From an uncultured Lachnospiraceae bacterium (lineage in GTDB: Bacteria > Bacillota > Clostridia > Lachnospirales > Lachnospiraceae): a stretch of DNA of 64,000 nucleotides. Position 1 is the stretch's first letter. The number at the start of each line of letters is the position of its first letter. A model generated the notes under the pieces. That model worked only from the letters and a program-made list of their open reading frames with translations. It searched no databases and had not been told where the DNA came from. A program made the translations under genes and the position numbers. The DNA is taken from the NCBI GenBank assembly GCA_947167155.1, contig CAMVHB010000003.1, positions 17,590-81,589 of the forward strand, read 5' to 3'. Positions 22,853 to 30,641 of this stretch are shown piece after piece.

Positions 22853-24334
22853 TTATTTGACAGACTTTATCTTCTTTCTGCACATATCGATGACTATCGA
22901 AAGCGCCTTCAGCCTTGCGTAATGCTTGTCATTTGATTCAAGAATGTGCCAGGGCGCAAAGGAGGTATTGGTCTTTTTCATCATCTCGTTTATGGCACCC
23001 TCATAGAGATCCCATTTTTCACGGTTTCTCCAGTCCTCATCAGTGATCTTCCACTGCTTCGCAGGATCGGCCTTTCTCTCATTGAACCTCTGAAGCTGCG
23101 TGTCCTTGTCTATCTGAACCCAGAATTTGATGACAACAGCTCCCCATTCCGTAAGCTCGTGTTCAAATTCGTTTATCTCATTATAGGCTCTCTGCCAGTC
23201 ATTCTCGGAGCAGAAGCCCTCAAGGCGCTCTACCATAACGCGGCCGTACCAGGTCCTGTCAAAGATTGAAAAATGTCCGTCTCTCGGGAGTCTTGTCCAG
23301 AAGCGCCAGAGATAATGACGGTTCTTCTCATGGGGCTCGGGGGAGGCTATGGGCTGCACTACAAAACCTCTCGGATCCAAAGCAGAGGCAATTCTCTTTA
23401 TATTGCCGCCCTTTCCCGCTGCATCCCAACCCTCATAGGCAATGATCACGGGAATGCGCTTCCGATACAGCTTGTAATGAAGATCGTGGAGCTCATCCTG
23501 AAGTTCGTCAAGCTTCTTTTTGTATTCCTCGTCTGTGACAGTCTTGTCGGAAAGGCTGATATCAGAAAGATCGGGGATAGGCTCAAGGGGAAATACATTC
23601 TGCCTGATAGGGGAAGTCTTCCCGTGATTCTTGAGCGCCGTGTCGATTCCCTGATTTATGAAGGAGAGCACCTGGTATACCGACCATTTTTTGTCATCGG
23701 TGTCTATGATGCACCAGGGAGAAGCACCGGTGTTCGTGTCATCAAGATACCTGTCGAAGGTGTCAAGATAAGACTCGTAATTGTCGTTCTCACGCCAGTC
23801 ATCCTTCGTCACTCTCCACTTTGTGTTCTTGTTCTCCTCGAGTTCCTTTAAGCGCTTCTTCTGCGCCTTTTTCCCGATATTGATGAAGAACTTCAATATC
23901 AGATAACCATTGTCCGTGAGGCTTCTTTCGCAATTGTTGATGGAGGTGATCCGGTTTCTGTATTCATCATCGGAAAGCTTCCCCTTCATGACACAGTCCG
24001 TAACCTCTTTCATCCAGAAGCTGTCATAGAAAACGAACTGTCCGCCTTCAGGGATCTCCTTCATATAGCGGTAAAGGAAAGGATATCTTTTGTCCTCCTC
24101 CGTGATCTTTGAAAGATTGGTGACTCTGAAAAACCTGGGGTCGATATCCTTTATCACCTTTCCGATGATTGAGCCCTTTCCCGCGGCTCCCCAGCCTTCA
24201 AAGATCACCATTACGGGAAGACGATTTTCCTTGATCTTCATCTGGTTTGAGAACAAAAGCCCCCTTTGCTTTTCGATCTCCTCCTCGAGCATGAATCCTT
24301 CGGGCATCATCTGTGCTGAAAAATTCTTTAACAT
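22853..24334 (-). CDS. polyphosphate:AMP phosphotransferase (two-domain PPK2)
   Basis: PPK2-family enzyme with two fused kinase modules, as in Acinetobacter/Pseudomonas PAP, which transfers phosphate from polyphosphate to AMP (giving ADP). The 493 residues contain two P-loop modules: FEGWGAAGKGSIIG (about residue 47) and YEGWDAAGKGGNIKR (about residue 303), the second followed by FDRTWYGRVMVERLEGF. In the first module the FDRxWY element reads FYDSFWMKEV, so it has diverged and may be structural. It starts one base after the stop of the hybrid kinase and is therefore in the phosphorelay operon. Direction and nucleotide preference cannot be fixed from sequence. Confidence 0.92.
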   Translation of the reverse strand: MLKNFSAQMMPEGFMLEEEIEKQRGLLFSNQMKIKENRLPVMVIFEGWGAAGKGSIIGKVIKDIDPRFFRVTNLSKITEEDKRYPFLYRYMKEIPEGGQFVFYDSFWMKEVTDCVMKGKLSDDEYRNRITSINNCERSLTDNGYLILKFFINIGKKAQKKRLKELEENKNTKWRVTKDDWRENDNYESYLDTFDRYLDDTNTGASPWCIIDTDDKKWSVYQVLSFINQGIDTALKNHGKTSPIRQNVFPLEPIPDLSDISLSDKTVTDEEYKKKLDELQDELHDLHYKLYRKRIPVIIAYEGWDAAGKGGNIKRIASALDPRGFVVQPIASPEPHEKNRHYLWRFWTRLPRDGHFSIFDRTWYGRVMVERLEGFCSENDWQRAYNEINEFEHELTEWGAVVIKFWVQIDKDTQLQRFNERKADPAKQWKITDEDWRNREKWDLYEGAINEMMKKTNTSFAPWHILESNDKHYARLKALSIVIDMCRKKIKSVK

Positions 24335-24335
24335 C

Positions 24336-27137
24336 TCAATCCCCTTCCTTTCCGGCTTTCGCCATTTTCAATAGCCTCTTTGTTTTTTCAACTGCGTCCA
24401 TTATCTCCAGATTTTCGACGTCACTGAGGATCGAAGAGACATCTTTTTCATATTCCTCCGGATAAATATAATGCTTCATGGCATCGGCTGTCGAATCCAT
24501 CCTGTCATAGTCCCTTTCAAGAAGCGCATCAAGAAGCGAGGTCATGAGCCTGACAAACTCATTTCCATCGATCTTTTGCAAAGCGGCCTCTTCTTCCGGA
24601 GAGGCGGCTGCCATCCGCTCCTTTAAGGCTTTTCCTATCCTTTCCTTTGCCTGCAAGAGCCCGTCCGAAAGGTCTTTCAGTTTCAAAAGGGCTTCTTCTC
24701 TTTTGTCTGACGCGGCAAGATGCTCCCCCTCCTCGGCGATCAGGGAAAGATAACTGTTCCCGAGCATACGGAGATTGCTCTTTAAGGAATGGGCCGTGAT
24801 CCTGAAGTCTGAAAGATCCCCGTTTATTCTTATCTTTTCTTCCTCTCCCTTCAGGGTATTTACCCTGTCGTCTATATTATCATAAAAATTCAAAAGCGTA
24901 TCAAGTATAAGACCATCCTCAAGAAGGAGCTTCCTTGATTCCGAAAAGTCAAAGCCCCCTATCACGGGAAGCAGCGCGCTGTCAGGCGTCTGCACTTCGC
25001 TTTCATTATTTTTCCTGTCCTTTATCATATCCTTCGGGAGATATCTCTCAAGGAGTGCAGAGAGCGCCTTCATATCGACAGGCTTTGAGAGATAATCGTC
25101 AAAGCCCTCTTTGATATAATCACTCTCGGCTCCTGCCACGGCATTTGCGGTAAGGACCACGACGGGGACATTTGAGTTCAGGTTTCCGGGAAGCGTCTTC
25201 ATCCTGTGAAGAGTCTCAACCCCGTCCATTTTCGGCATCATGTGATCGAGAAAGATAATGTGGTAATTCTTTTCCCTGACCCTTGAAAGAACCTCTTCCC
25301 CGCTGTTTACGGCATCGACATCCATCCCCGTGCCCGAAAGAAGCGAAGTAAAGACCTTGAGATTCAGCCTGTCATCATCACAGACTATGATCTTCACGCC
25401 GGGAGCGTAGATCAGGGAATTGTCCTTTTCATCCTTCCGCTTGACCTCCACCACCTTGCTCTTACCCGCCATCCTCTGAAGGGTGGGAGCGATCCCCTGT
25501 TTTATCTCAAAGGAAATGACATAGATATTGTCCTCTTTTGAAAAGCTGACAACGCCTCCCATCAGGTCAACAAAGGCCTTCGCGAGATCCACCTTCAGGT
25601 CGCCCCCGGTAAGCTGTTCCCCGGTATAGGCTATCCTGAAGCTGAGGAGCGTGACGGCTTCCTCCTCGTTTCTTTCACGCTCGTCGATCGAGAGTGTCAC
25701 CGCGCCCTCCCGGGTTTTGTTTACAGCCGCCGAAAGAAGGTTCGAAAGGCTCTGGCGGAGCCTCAGGTCGTCCCCGAAAAGGCTTCCCGGGATCTTCTCG
25801 TCAAGCCTTGTCACAAAGAGCACTCCCTTTTCTATGGCGCCGGGCATCACGATGTTCTTCACATCCTCAGCCATATCCCTGATGTCGTACTGTCCGAGAA
25901 GAAGTATCATCTTGCCCTCTTCTATCTTTGACATATCAAGGATATTGTTCACTATCGAAAGAAGGGAGGCAGCTACGGACTTAAGGTCAGCGGCATGGGC
26001 CTTTATGAGGTCGTCACGGGTCTCCCTTATCACCATCTCGTTCATGCCGAGAACCGCATTTATCGGAGTCCTGATCTCGTGGCTCATGCCGGCAAGAAAC
26101 TCCGCCTTGTTCCTCGCGGCTTTGTCCGCTTCCTCTTTCAGTCTCTCCGCGGTACGAAATCTTTCATACTCGTTTGTCATATCGATGAACAGGGCCGCGT
26201 GTCCCTGAACAGCACCGTTTGCCATGAAGTCCTGGACCTGGGCTCTGTAGATCCTGCCGCCGATCACCATCTCATCCCTGCCGCCCTCGAGAAACACGGT
26301 CATCAGGGCTTCCTCTGTGGGCCGCTTTCCGATACGCGACGAAAGGTCCGGGAAGAGGTTTTCTGCCTTGTCATTAATCTCTATTACATTCTGCTCCCTG
26401 TCAGTGATCACGATGCCTTCTTCAAAGGCCTTTATTATCTTTTCATGAGCGACATCCCGCCCGTTCAGTATCCCTCCCCTTTTTATCGCTATCATAAAGA
26501 TAACGGCGCTTATGGCCTCGGAGGCGGGAACCGTGTCAAAGATCCCGAAGAGATGAAGGTTGAAGGCTATATATCCGGCTACGGGCACGGACATTCCCAC
26601 CGCTATCAGGATATAATTCCTGCTACCCTTCTTCTTCCTCCGGATGACGACCTCCTTGAAGATAAGGAAAAGCGAGATGAACATCTCAAACAATATGACA
26701 ACGATCTCGACATAGTAAAGCGGGCCGTTCCCGTGCTTGAAGAAACCGTCCACGGCCTGTGCCCCGTCATAATAGAGGTCGTTCAGATCCCAGGTGAAGA
26801 TGAGCACCAGCACCACGCTGTGCCAGATGAAGAAAAGCAGCTTCAAAAAGGCAGGAAAACGGATACGGACATACCGGAACATGAAGAGCATGAAGGTAAA
26901 GGCGATGTAGGCGCTTCCGATATATTCTATCCTTATGGCGTTCATGGCCGCTCTGACATTCTCTGAAAGGAAGACCAGAAGATAGCCGACATTTACCATG
27001 AAGGCGCAGAAGACTGTCGCTATGAGCGATATCGTGAGGGGAGTCCGGTCAAGCCTTACCACATAAAAAAGGGCGAAGGCCGTAACGAAGGTGACTATCA
27101 TCTGGGCTATCTGAAGGGCGGGCATGAATTCACTCAT
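24336..27137 (-). CDS. hybrid sensor kinase with intact H-box but dead ATPase, plus REC and HPt
   Basis: A 933-residue membrane protein. N-terminus: about seven hydrophobic helices (residues 1-230, histidine-kinase 7TM type). A PAS-like region is followed by a HisKA domain with the phosphoacceptor in MSHEIRTPIN (H353). The following ATPase-like domain is degenerate: the N-box Asn is Ala (NLLSAAVNKT, A470), G1 reads YTGEQL and the F-box/lid are missing. Then an intact receiver (FLDHMMPKMDG, D631; LSKPVD) and an HPt domain (AHSLKSNLRMLG, H783). It cannot bind ATP in the usual way, so its His must be phosphorylated in trans. Start at the ATG at 27137 with AGGAGG six bases upstream; it overlaps the neighbouring kinase by eight bases. 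Confidence 0.93.
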   Translation of the reverse strand: MSEFMPALQIAQMIVTFVTAFALFYVVRLDRTPLTISLIATVFCAFMVNVGYLLVFLSENVRAAMNAIRIEYIGSAYIAFTFMLFMFRYVRIRFPAFLKLLFFIWHSVVLVLIFTWDLNDLYYDGAQAVDGFFKHGNGPLYYVEIVVILFEMFISLFLIFKEVVIRRKKKGSRNYILIAVGMSVPVAGYIAFNLHLFGIFDTVPASEAISAVIFMIAIKRGGILNGRDVAHEKIIKAFEEGIVITDREQNVIEINDKAENLFPDLSSRIGKRPTEEALMTVFLEGGRDEMVIGGRIYRAQVQDFMANGAVQGHAALFIDMTNEYERFRTAERLKEEADKAARNKAEFLAGMSHEIRTPINAVLGMNEMVIRETRDDLIKAHAADLKSVAASLLSIVNNILDMSKIEEGKMILLLGQYDIRDMAEDVKNIVMPGAIEKGVLFVTRLDEKIPGSLFGDDLRLRQSLSNLLSAAVNKTREGAVTLSIDERERNEEEAVTLLSFRIAYTGEQLTGGDLKVDLAKAFVDLMGGVVSFSKEDNIYVISFEIKQGIAPTLQRMAGKSKVVEVKRKDEKDNSLIYAPGVKIIVCDDDRLNLKVFTSLLSGTGMDVDAVNSGEEVLSRVREKNYHIIFLDHMMPKMDGVETLHRMKTLPGNLNSNVPVVVLTANAVAGAESDYIKEGFDDYLSKPVDMKALSALLERYLPKDMIKDRKNNESEVQTPDSALLPVIGGFDFSESRKLLLEDGLILDTLLNFYDNIDDRVNTLKGEEEKIRINGDLSDFRITAHSLKSNLRMLGNSYLSLIAEEGEHLAASDKREEALLKLKDLSDGLLQAKERIGKALKERMAAASPEEEAALQKIDGNEFVRLMTSLLDALLERDYDRMDSTADAMKHYIYPEEYEKDVSSILSDVENLEIMDAVEKTKRLLKMAKAGKEGD

Positions 27138-28878
27138 CATGTGCCTCCTCAAGTTTTACGGAAAATGAAAAGCGAGAGCCGCGCCCGTATTCGCTCTCAA
27201 CCGTTATTCCGGAGCCCATCAGCGCAAGGTACTCGGCCGCGAGCGAAAGACCGAGCCCGGAGCCCTCCACCTCGTGATTCCTCTGCTCTTCTATCCTCCT
27301 GAATTTTTCAAAAAGACTGTCGCGGTCGGCTTTTCTGATGCCTATACCGCTGTCCTCGACCACCGCCGAAAGAAGATAATACTGCTTCCCTTCCGAAAGG
27401 GGCAGCTTCTCCGTCAGGATCGAAAGGGATACAAAGCCCTCCTCAGTATATTTCACGGCATTTGAAAGAAGGTTGTTCATGACCTGCCAGAGCCTTAAGG
27501 CATCCCCGAGGAACCTTATGTGGACTTCGTCCGGCACGGAGATCCTGAAAGAAAGCCCCTTTCCCTCTATGAGGGGACGGGCGATATTTGCGACATTTGA
27601 GATAAGCTCGTTGAGGTTGAAGGGTTCGATATTGAGCGACAGCTCTCCCCTTTCTATCCTCGAAAGGTCCTCTATGCCTGAAACCGTCTCTTTCAGCCTT
27701 GTGACCGCTTTTTTTATGTCATTGGAATATTCCGCCACCCTGCGTTCCCTCGCAAAGCGGTTCATTTCCCGGTTGATCTCTTCAACCTGGTCAAGCGGCT
27801 TGATGATCTCCCTCGACATCTCCTGAAGGAAGACGCTCTTTGTGGAATTGATCCTGTCAGCCTCCTCCTTGAGCTCCCTCGCCTTCTCGATATGCTCATG
27901 CTCCTTTGTGACATCAAAGAGTATGAGCGCGATGCCGCCTTCTTCATTTCCCTCGCCGAAGCTCATTGTTTCCGGCCGGAAAAAGCGTCCGCCCTCAAAG
28001 ATCTCTTCCGTACTGCTTCCGCTTGAAGCAAGAAGAAGCCTCTCATCGGAAAGGCGTGAAAACTCCTTTGTTTTCCGGACGCTCTCAAAGATCGAGCGCG
28101 CTGAATCGTTTGCTTCCACCAGCCTTTTGTCATTGTCGATTATAATGACCGGCTCGTCGAGGGTCTTTATTATCCTGTCGTGGGCGAGGTTCTTTCCGGA
28201 AAAGATACCCATATCCCTGATCGCAAGCAGGAAGAAAAAGGCAAGGAGCGCTTCAGACAGAGGGATCGGATCAAAATTGCCAAAGACTGAAAACGCAAAA
28301 AGGATCTGCCCGATGACAGATGTCGCCACTCCGATGAAGACCAGGCGCCTCGGCCGAAGGTCCTCGGCTCTCTTCTGCCTCGCATAGACAAAATCCCTCG
28401 CGGAAAAGAAGAGCATCAGCGCAAGCTCTGCCGAAACAACCAGTGCCTCGATCGAATACAAAATTCCGGTCTCCTTTTCAAAAAAGCCGTTTGAAAGGGC
28501 GACCTTCGTATAGAAAAGGTTGTGATGTTCGTAAGTCCAGACGAGTATCACTACAAAGATATGCCATGAAATGATGATGGCGGTAAGCAGGGCAGGAAGC
28601 CTGATGCCTGAATAATGCAATACGAAGATCATCCCTATCGCAAACGCAAAGGATGAACCGACATATTCAAGTCTTACCGCGATCATCAGCTCTGAGATCT
28701 CTTTTGAAATGAGCTCCAGCAGATAGCCAAGGTTCATGAAGAAGATGAAGGCCATGTTCAGAAAGAGAAGCATGGAGGTTCTCGTTCTGTCAAGCCGTAC
28801 GAGATAAGCCATCGTAGAAATGCAAAAGACCGTGATGGCGACCTGGAGTAATATTAAGGGCAGCCCTGCCTCAGGCAT
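27130..28878 (-). CDS. sensor kinase lacking the phosphoacceptor His but with intact ATPase
   Basis: A 582-residue paralogue of the hybrid kinase: about seven N-terminal membrane helices (residues 1-225), PAS-like region, DHp-like helices and a C-terminal HATPase. The H-box reads MSREIIKPLDQ: Arg (R356, codon AGG at 27811-27813) replaces His, and the usual R-T-P is changed. The ATPase is complete: N-box NLLSNAVKYT, G1 DSGIGI, F-box LFEKFRR and G2 GSGLGLS. It has no receiver or HPt. The start at 28878 is chosen because it gives an eight-base overlap (ATGCCTGA) with the upstream response regulator, mirroring the next junction, and GGGG lies upstream. Best explained as the ATP-binding partner of the hybrid kinase. 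Confidence 0.93.
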   Translation of the reverse strand: MPEAGLPLILLQVAITVFCISTMAYLVRLDRTRTSMLLFLNMAFIFFMNLGYLLELISKEISELMIAVRLEYVGSSFAFAIGMIFVLHYSGIRLPALLTAIIISWHIFVVILVWTYEHHNLFYTKVALSNGFFEKETGILYSIEALVVSAELALMLFFSARDFVYARQKRAEDLRPRRLVFIGVATSVIGQILFAFSVFGNFDPIPLSEALLAFFFLLAIRDMGIFSGKNLAHDRIIKTLDEPVIIIDNDKRLVEANDSARSIFESVRKTKEFSRLSDERLLLASSGSSTEEIFEGGRFFRPETMSFGEGNEEGGIALILFDVTKEHEHIEKARELKEEADRINSTKSVFLQEMSREIIKPLDQVEEINREMNRFARERRVAEYSNDIKKAVTRLKETVSGIEDLSRIERGELSLNIEPFNLNELISNVANIARPLIEGKGLSFRISVPDEVHIRFLGDALRLWQVMNNLLSNAVKYTEEGFVSLSILTEKLPLSEGKQYYLLSAVVEDSGIGIRKADRDSLFEKFRRIEEQRNHEVEGSGLGLSLAAEYLALMGSGITVESEYGRGSRFSFSVKLEEAHDE

Positions 28879-29653
28879 TGTCTTTCCCCGCCCCGACCGA
28901 CTCCTCAATGCATTTTGCAAGACGGTACAGAGCAACAGGTTTCAGGAAATACCCGTTCGGCTTCAGTTCGAGTATTTCCATTATCTTTTCCCTTTCCTTC
29001 ATACCGGTGAGGATGTAAACAGGAGCGTTGTGATAGGCCTTGCTGCGTCTCAGCTTTTCAAGGACATCCCGCCCGTTCATTCCCGGCATTTCGTAGTCCA
29101 GAAAAATGACATCCGGAGAGTTCGTCTCGAGCTGAAACAGCGCCTCCTCCCCGCTTGTAGCCATGTAGACATCGTATTTGTCCTTGAAAGCCTTCCTCAT
29201 GGTCCGAAGGAACACAGGGTCATCATCAATGAAAAGAACGCTCGGAACCCGATCGCCCTTTGATGGCGAGAAGAAAAAGAGCTTGTAGATCGACTTCAAT
29301 ATATCTTCATCTTCTATAGGGCGATATACCGCCTCGATCCCGTTTGATTCGATATAGCCGGCAAAGGGCTTGTATTCAGCCTCAGTGCCGATAGTCATGA
29401 TGAGGGTCTCGGGATTGTTCCTGCGAAGGTAAGCGAAAATATTCATCGCCGAAAGATCAAGTCTCTGCAGACAGATAATAACGAGATCCGGTTTCATAGG
29501 CCTGATCGTGAATTCAAAGACCTTCTCGTCGGAGGAACAGAGCTGGACCATGCAGGGAAGCTCATTCTGATCACCTGAAAGGAGGCTGTAAAGTGACTCC
29601 ATCTGATTGTTCAAAACGCCGGTAAGAAGGATCTTGTAGATTTTCTTCTGCAT
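28871..29653 (-). CDS. double-receiver response regulator, first receiver degenerate
   Basis: A 260-residue protein without an output domain. Residues 1-120 look like a receiver fold (KILLTG strand, KPDLVIICLQ, ETLIMTIG) but lack the acidic pocket and the phosphoacceptor Asp. Residues about 133-255 are a complete receiver: FIDDDPVF, VIFLDYEMPGMNG (D186), YILTGM and FLKPV with the conserved Lys. It would accept phosphate from the HPt domain of the hybrid kinase and signal by protein contact rather than DNA binding. AAGGAG lies seven bases before the ATG. It follows the glucokinase gene by 13 bases. Confidence 0.9.
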   Translation of the reverse strand: MQKKIYKILLTGVLNNQMESLYSLLSGDQNELPCMVQLCSSDEKVFEFTIRPMKPDLVIICLQRLDLSAMNIFAYLRRNNPETLIMTIGTEAEYKPFAGYIESNGIEAVYRPIEDEDILKSIYKLFFFSPSKGDRVPSVLFIDDDPVFLRTMRKAFKDKYDVYMATSGEEALFQLETNSPDVIFLDYEMPGMNGRDVLEKLRRSKAYHNAPVYILTGMKEREKIMEILELKPNGYFLKPVALYRLAKCIEESVGAGKDNA

Positions 29654-29666
29654 GAAGAAGCTCCTT

Positions 29667-30617
29667 TCAGTCTTCTATAGCAAGATAGGCAGCACCGTAG
29701 ATCCCTGCGTCATTTCCAAGCTTTGCCAGAACTATCTGAGTATTCCTCACAGCGTGGAAGGCATCTCTTTCGAAGGTCTCCCTCACACCGTCGATGACAA
29801 ATTTTCCGGCCTTTGAAACACCGCCTCCGATAAGAAAGGCTTCGGGGTTAACAGTATTTGCAACTACGGAAAGAGTATGTCCGAGCATTGAAAGAACTCT
29901 TTTTGAAACCCGAAGGGCAAGACTGTCTCCCGCCTTTGCAGCATCAAAAACATCCTTCGCAGTAATGGTTCCTTTATCGTTTCGAAGGACGCTGTTCTCG
30001 TCTGATGCCGCAAGCTCCTCTCTTGCAGCTCTCGCTATTCCGGTAGCAGACGCGTACTGCTCAATACAACCGTGATTACCGCACCCGCACGCTATCTTCT
30101 CTTCGGGATTCACAACGATATGCCCTATCTCTCCGGCCGCACCGTTCTGGCCTACGAGGAGCTTTCCGCCTATTACTATCCCTCCCCCGATACCGGTTCC
30201 GAGGGTGACCATAACTATCGAGTCAAAGCCTTCGCCGCCGCCCTTCCAGTATTCACCGAGAGCTGCTATGTTCGCGTCGTTGGCAGCCCTAACCTTCATA
30301 CCGCATAACTTTGAAAGAGTATCCTCGATCGGAATCACGTCCCATCCAAGATTCACGCAGCGGTTCACCACGCCGCCGGGAAGAACAGCGCCGGGTACTC
30401 CTATTCCCACGCCAAGACAGTTGTCCTTTTTGATCTTCATCTCCTCAAGCTTTTTTTCTATCCCTTCCGCGATGTTGGGAAGTATATAGGCACCGTTGTC
30501 TCTTCTGTCTGTCTTGATCTCCCACTTTTCAAGGAGTTCACCTTCTGACGTAAATACGCCAAGCTTACAGGTAGTCCCGCCAAGATCCGCACCTATTACG
30601 TATTTTTTTGCTGCCAT
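29667..30617 (-). CDS. glcK: ROK family glucokinase
   Basis: Phosphorylates glucose to glucose 6-phosphate. The 316-residue ROK protein shows GADLGGTTCKLGVF (phosphate loop), the AANDANIAALGE segment with the catalytic Asp, VTLGTGIGGGIVIGGKL, GEIGHIVV and the zinc-binding CGCGNHGCIEQYAS motif. The phosphate donor is usually ATP, but some ROK kinases use polyphosphate. GGGAG precedes the ATG. Gene order is PBP1A, glcK, response regulator, two kinases, PPK2, with short gaps or overlaps throughout. Confidence 0.95.
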   Translation of the reverse strand: MAAKKYVIGADLGGTTCKLGVFTSEGELLEKWEIKTDRRDNGAYILPNIAEGIEKKLEEMKIKKDNCLGVGIGVPGAVLPGGVVNRCVNLGWDVIPIEDTLSKLCGMKVRAANDANIAALGEYWKGGGEGFDSIVMVTLGTGIGGGIVIGGKLLVGQNGAAGEIGHIVVNPEEKIACGCGNHGCIEQYASATGIARAAREELAASDENSVLRNDKGTITAKDVFDAAKAGDSLALRVSKRVLSMLGHTLSVVANTVNPEAFLIGGGVSKAGKFVIDGVRETFERDAFHAVRNTQIVLAKLGNDAGIYGAAYLAIED

Positions 30618-30641
30618 TTTTTCTCCCTTTCTTATTGACTG

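Noticed and set aside
25995..26966. Plus-strand open frame of 323 codons inside the hybrid kinase
   Set aside because: Antisense to the PAS/HisKA and membrane regions; His-rich low-complexity product with no start context.
27130..28878. Arg in place of His as a simple sequencing error
   Set aside because: A His codon (CAC/CAT) to AGG needs at least two base changes, the flanking R-T-P is changed as well, and the partner shows the reciprocal loss, so an error is unlikely.
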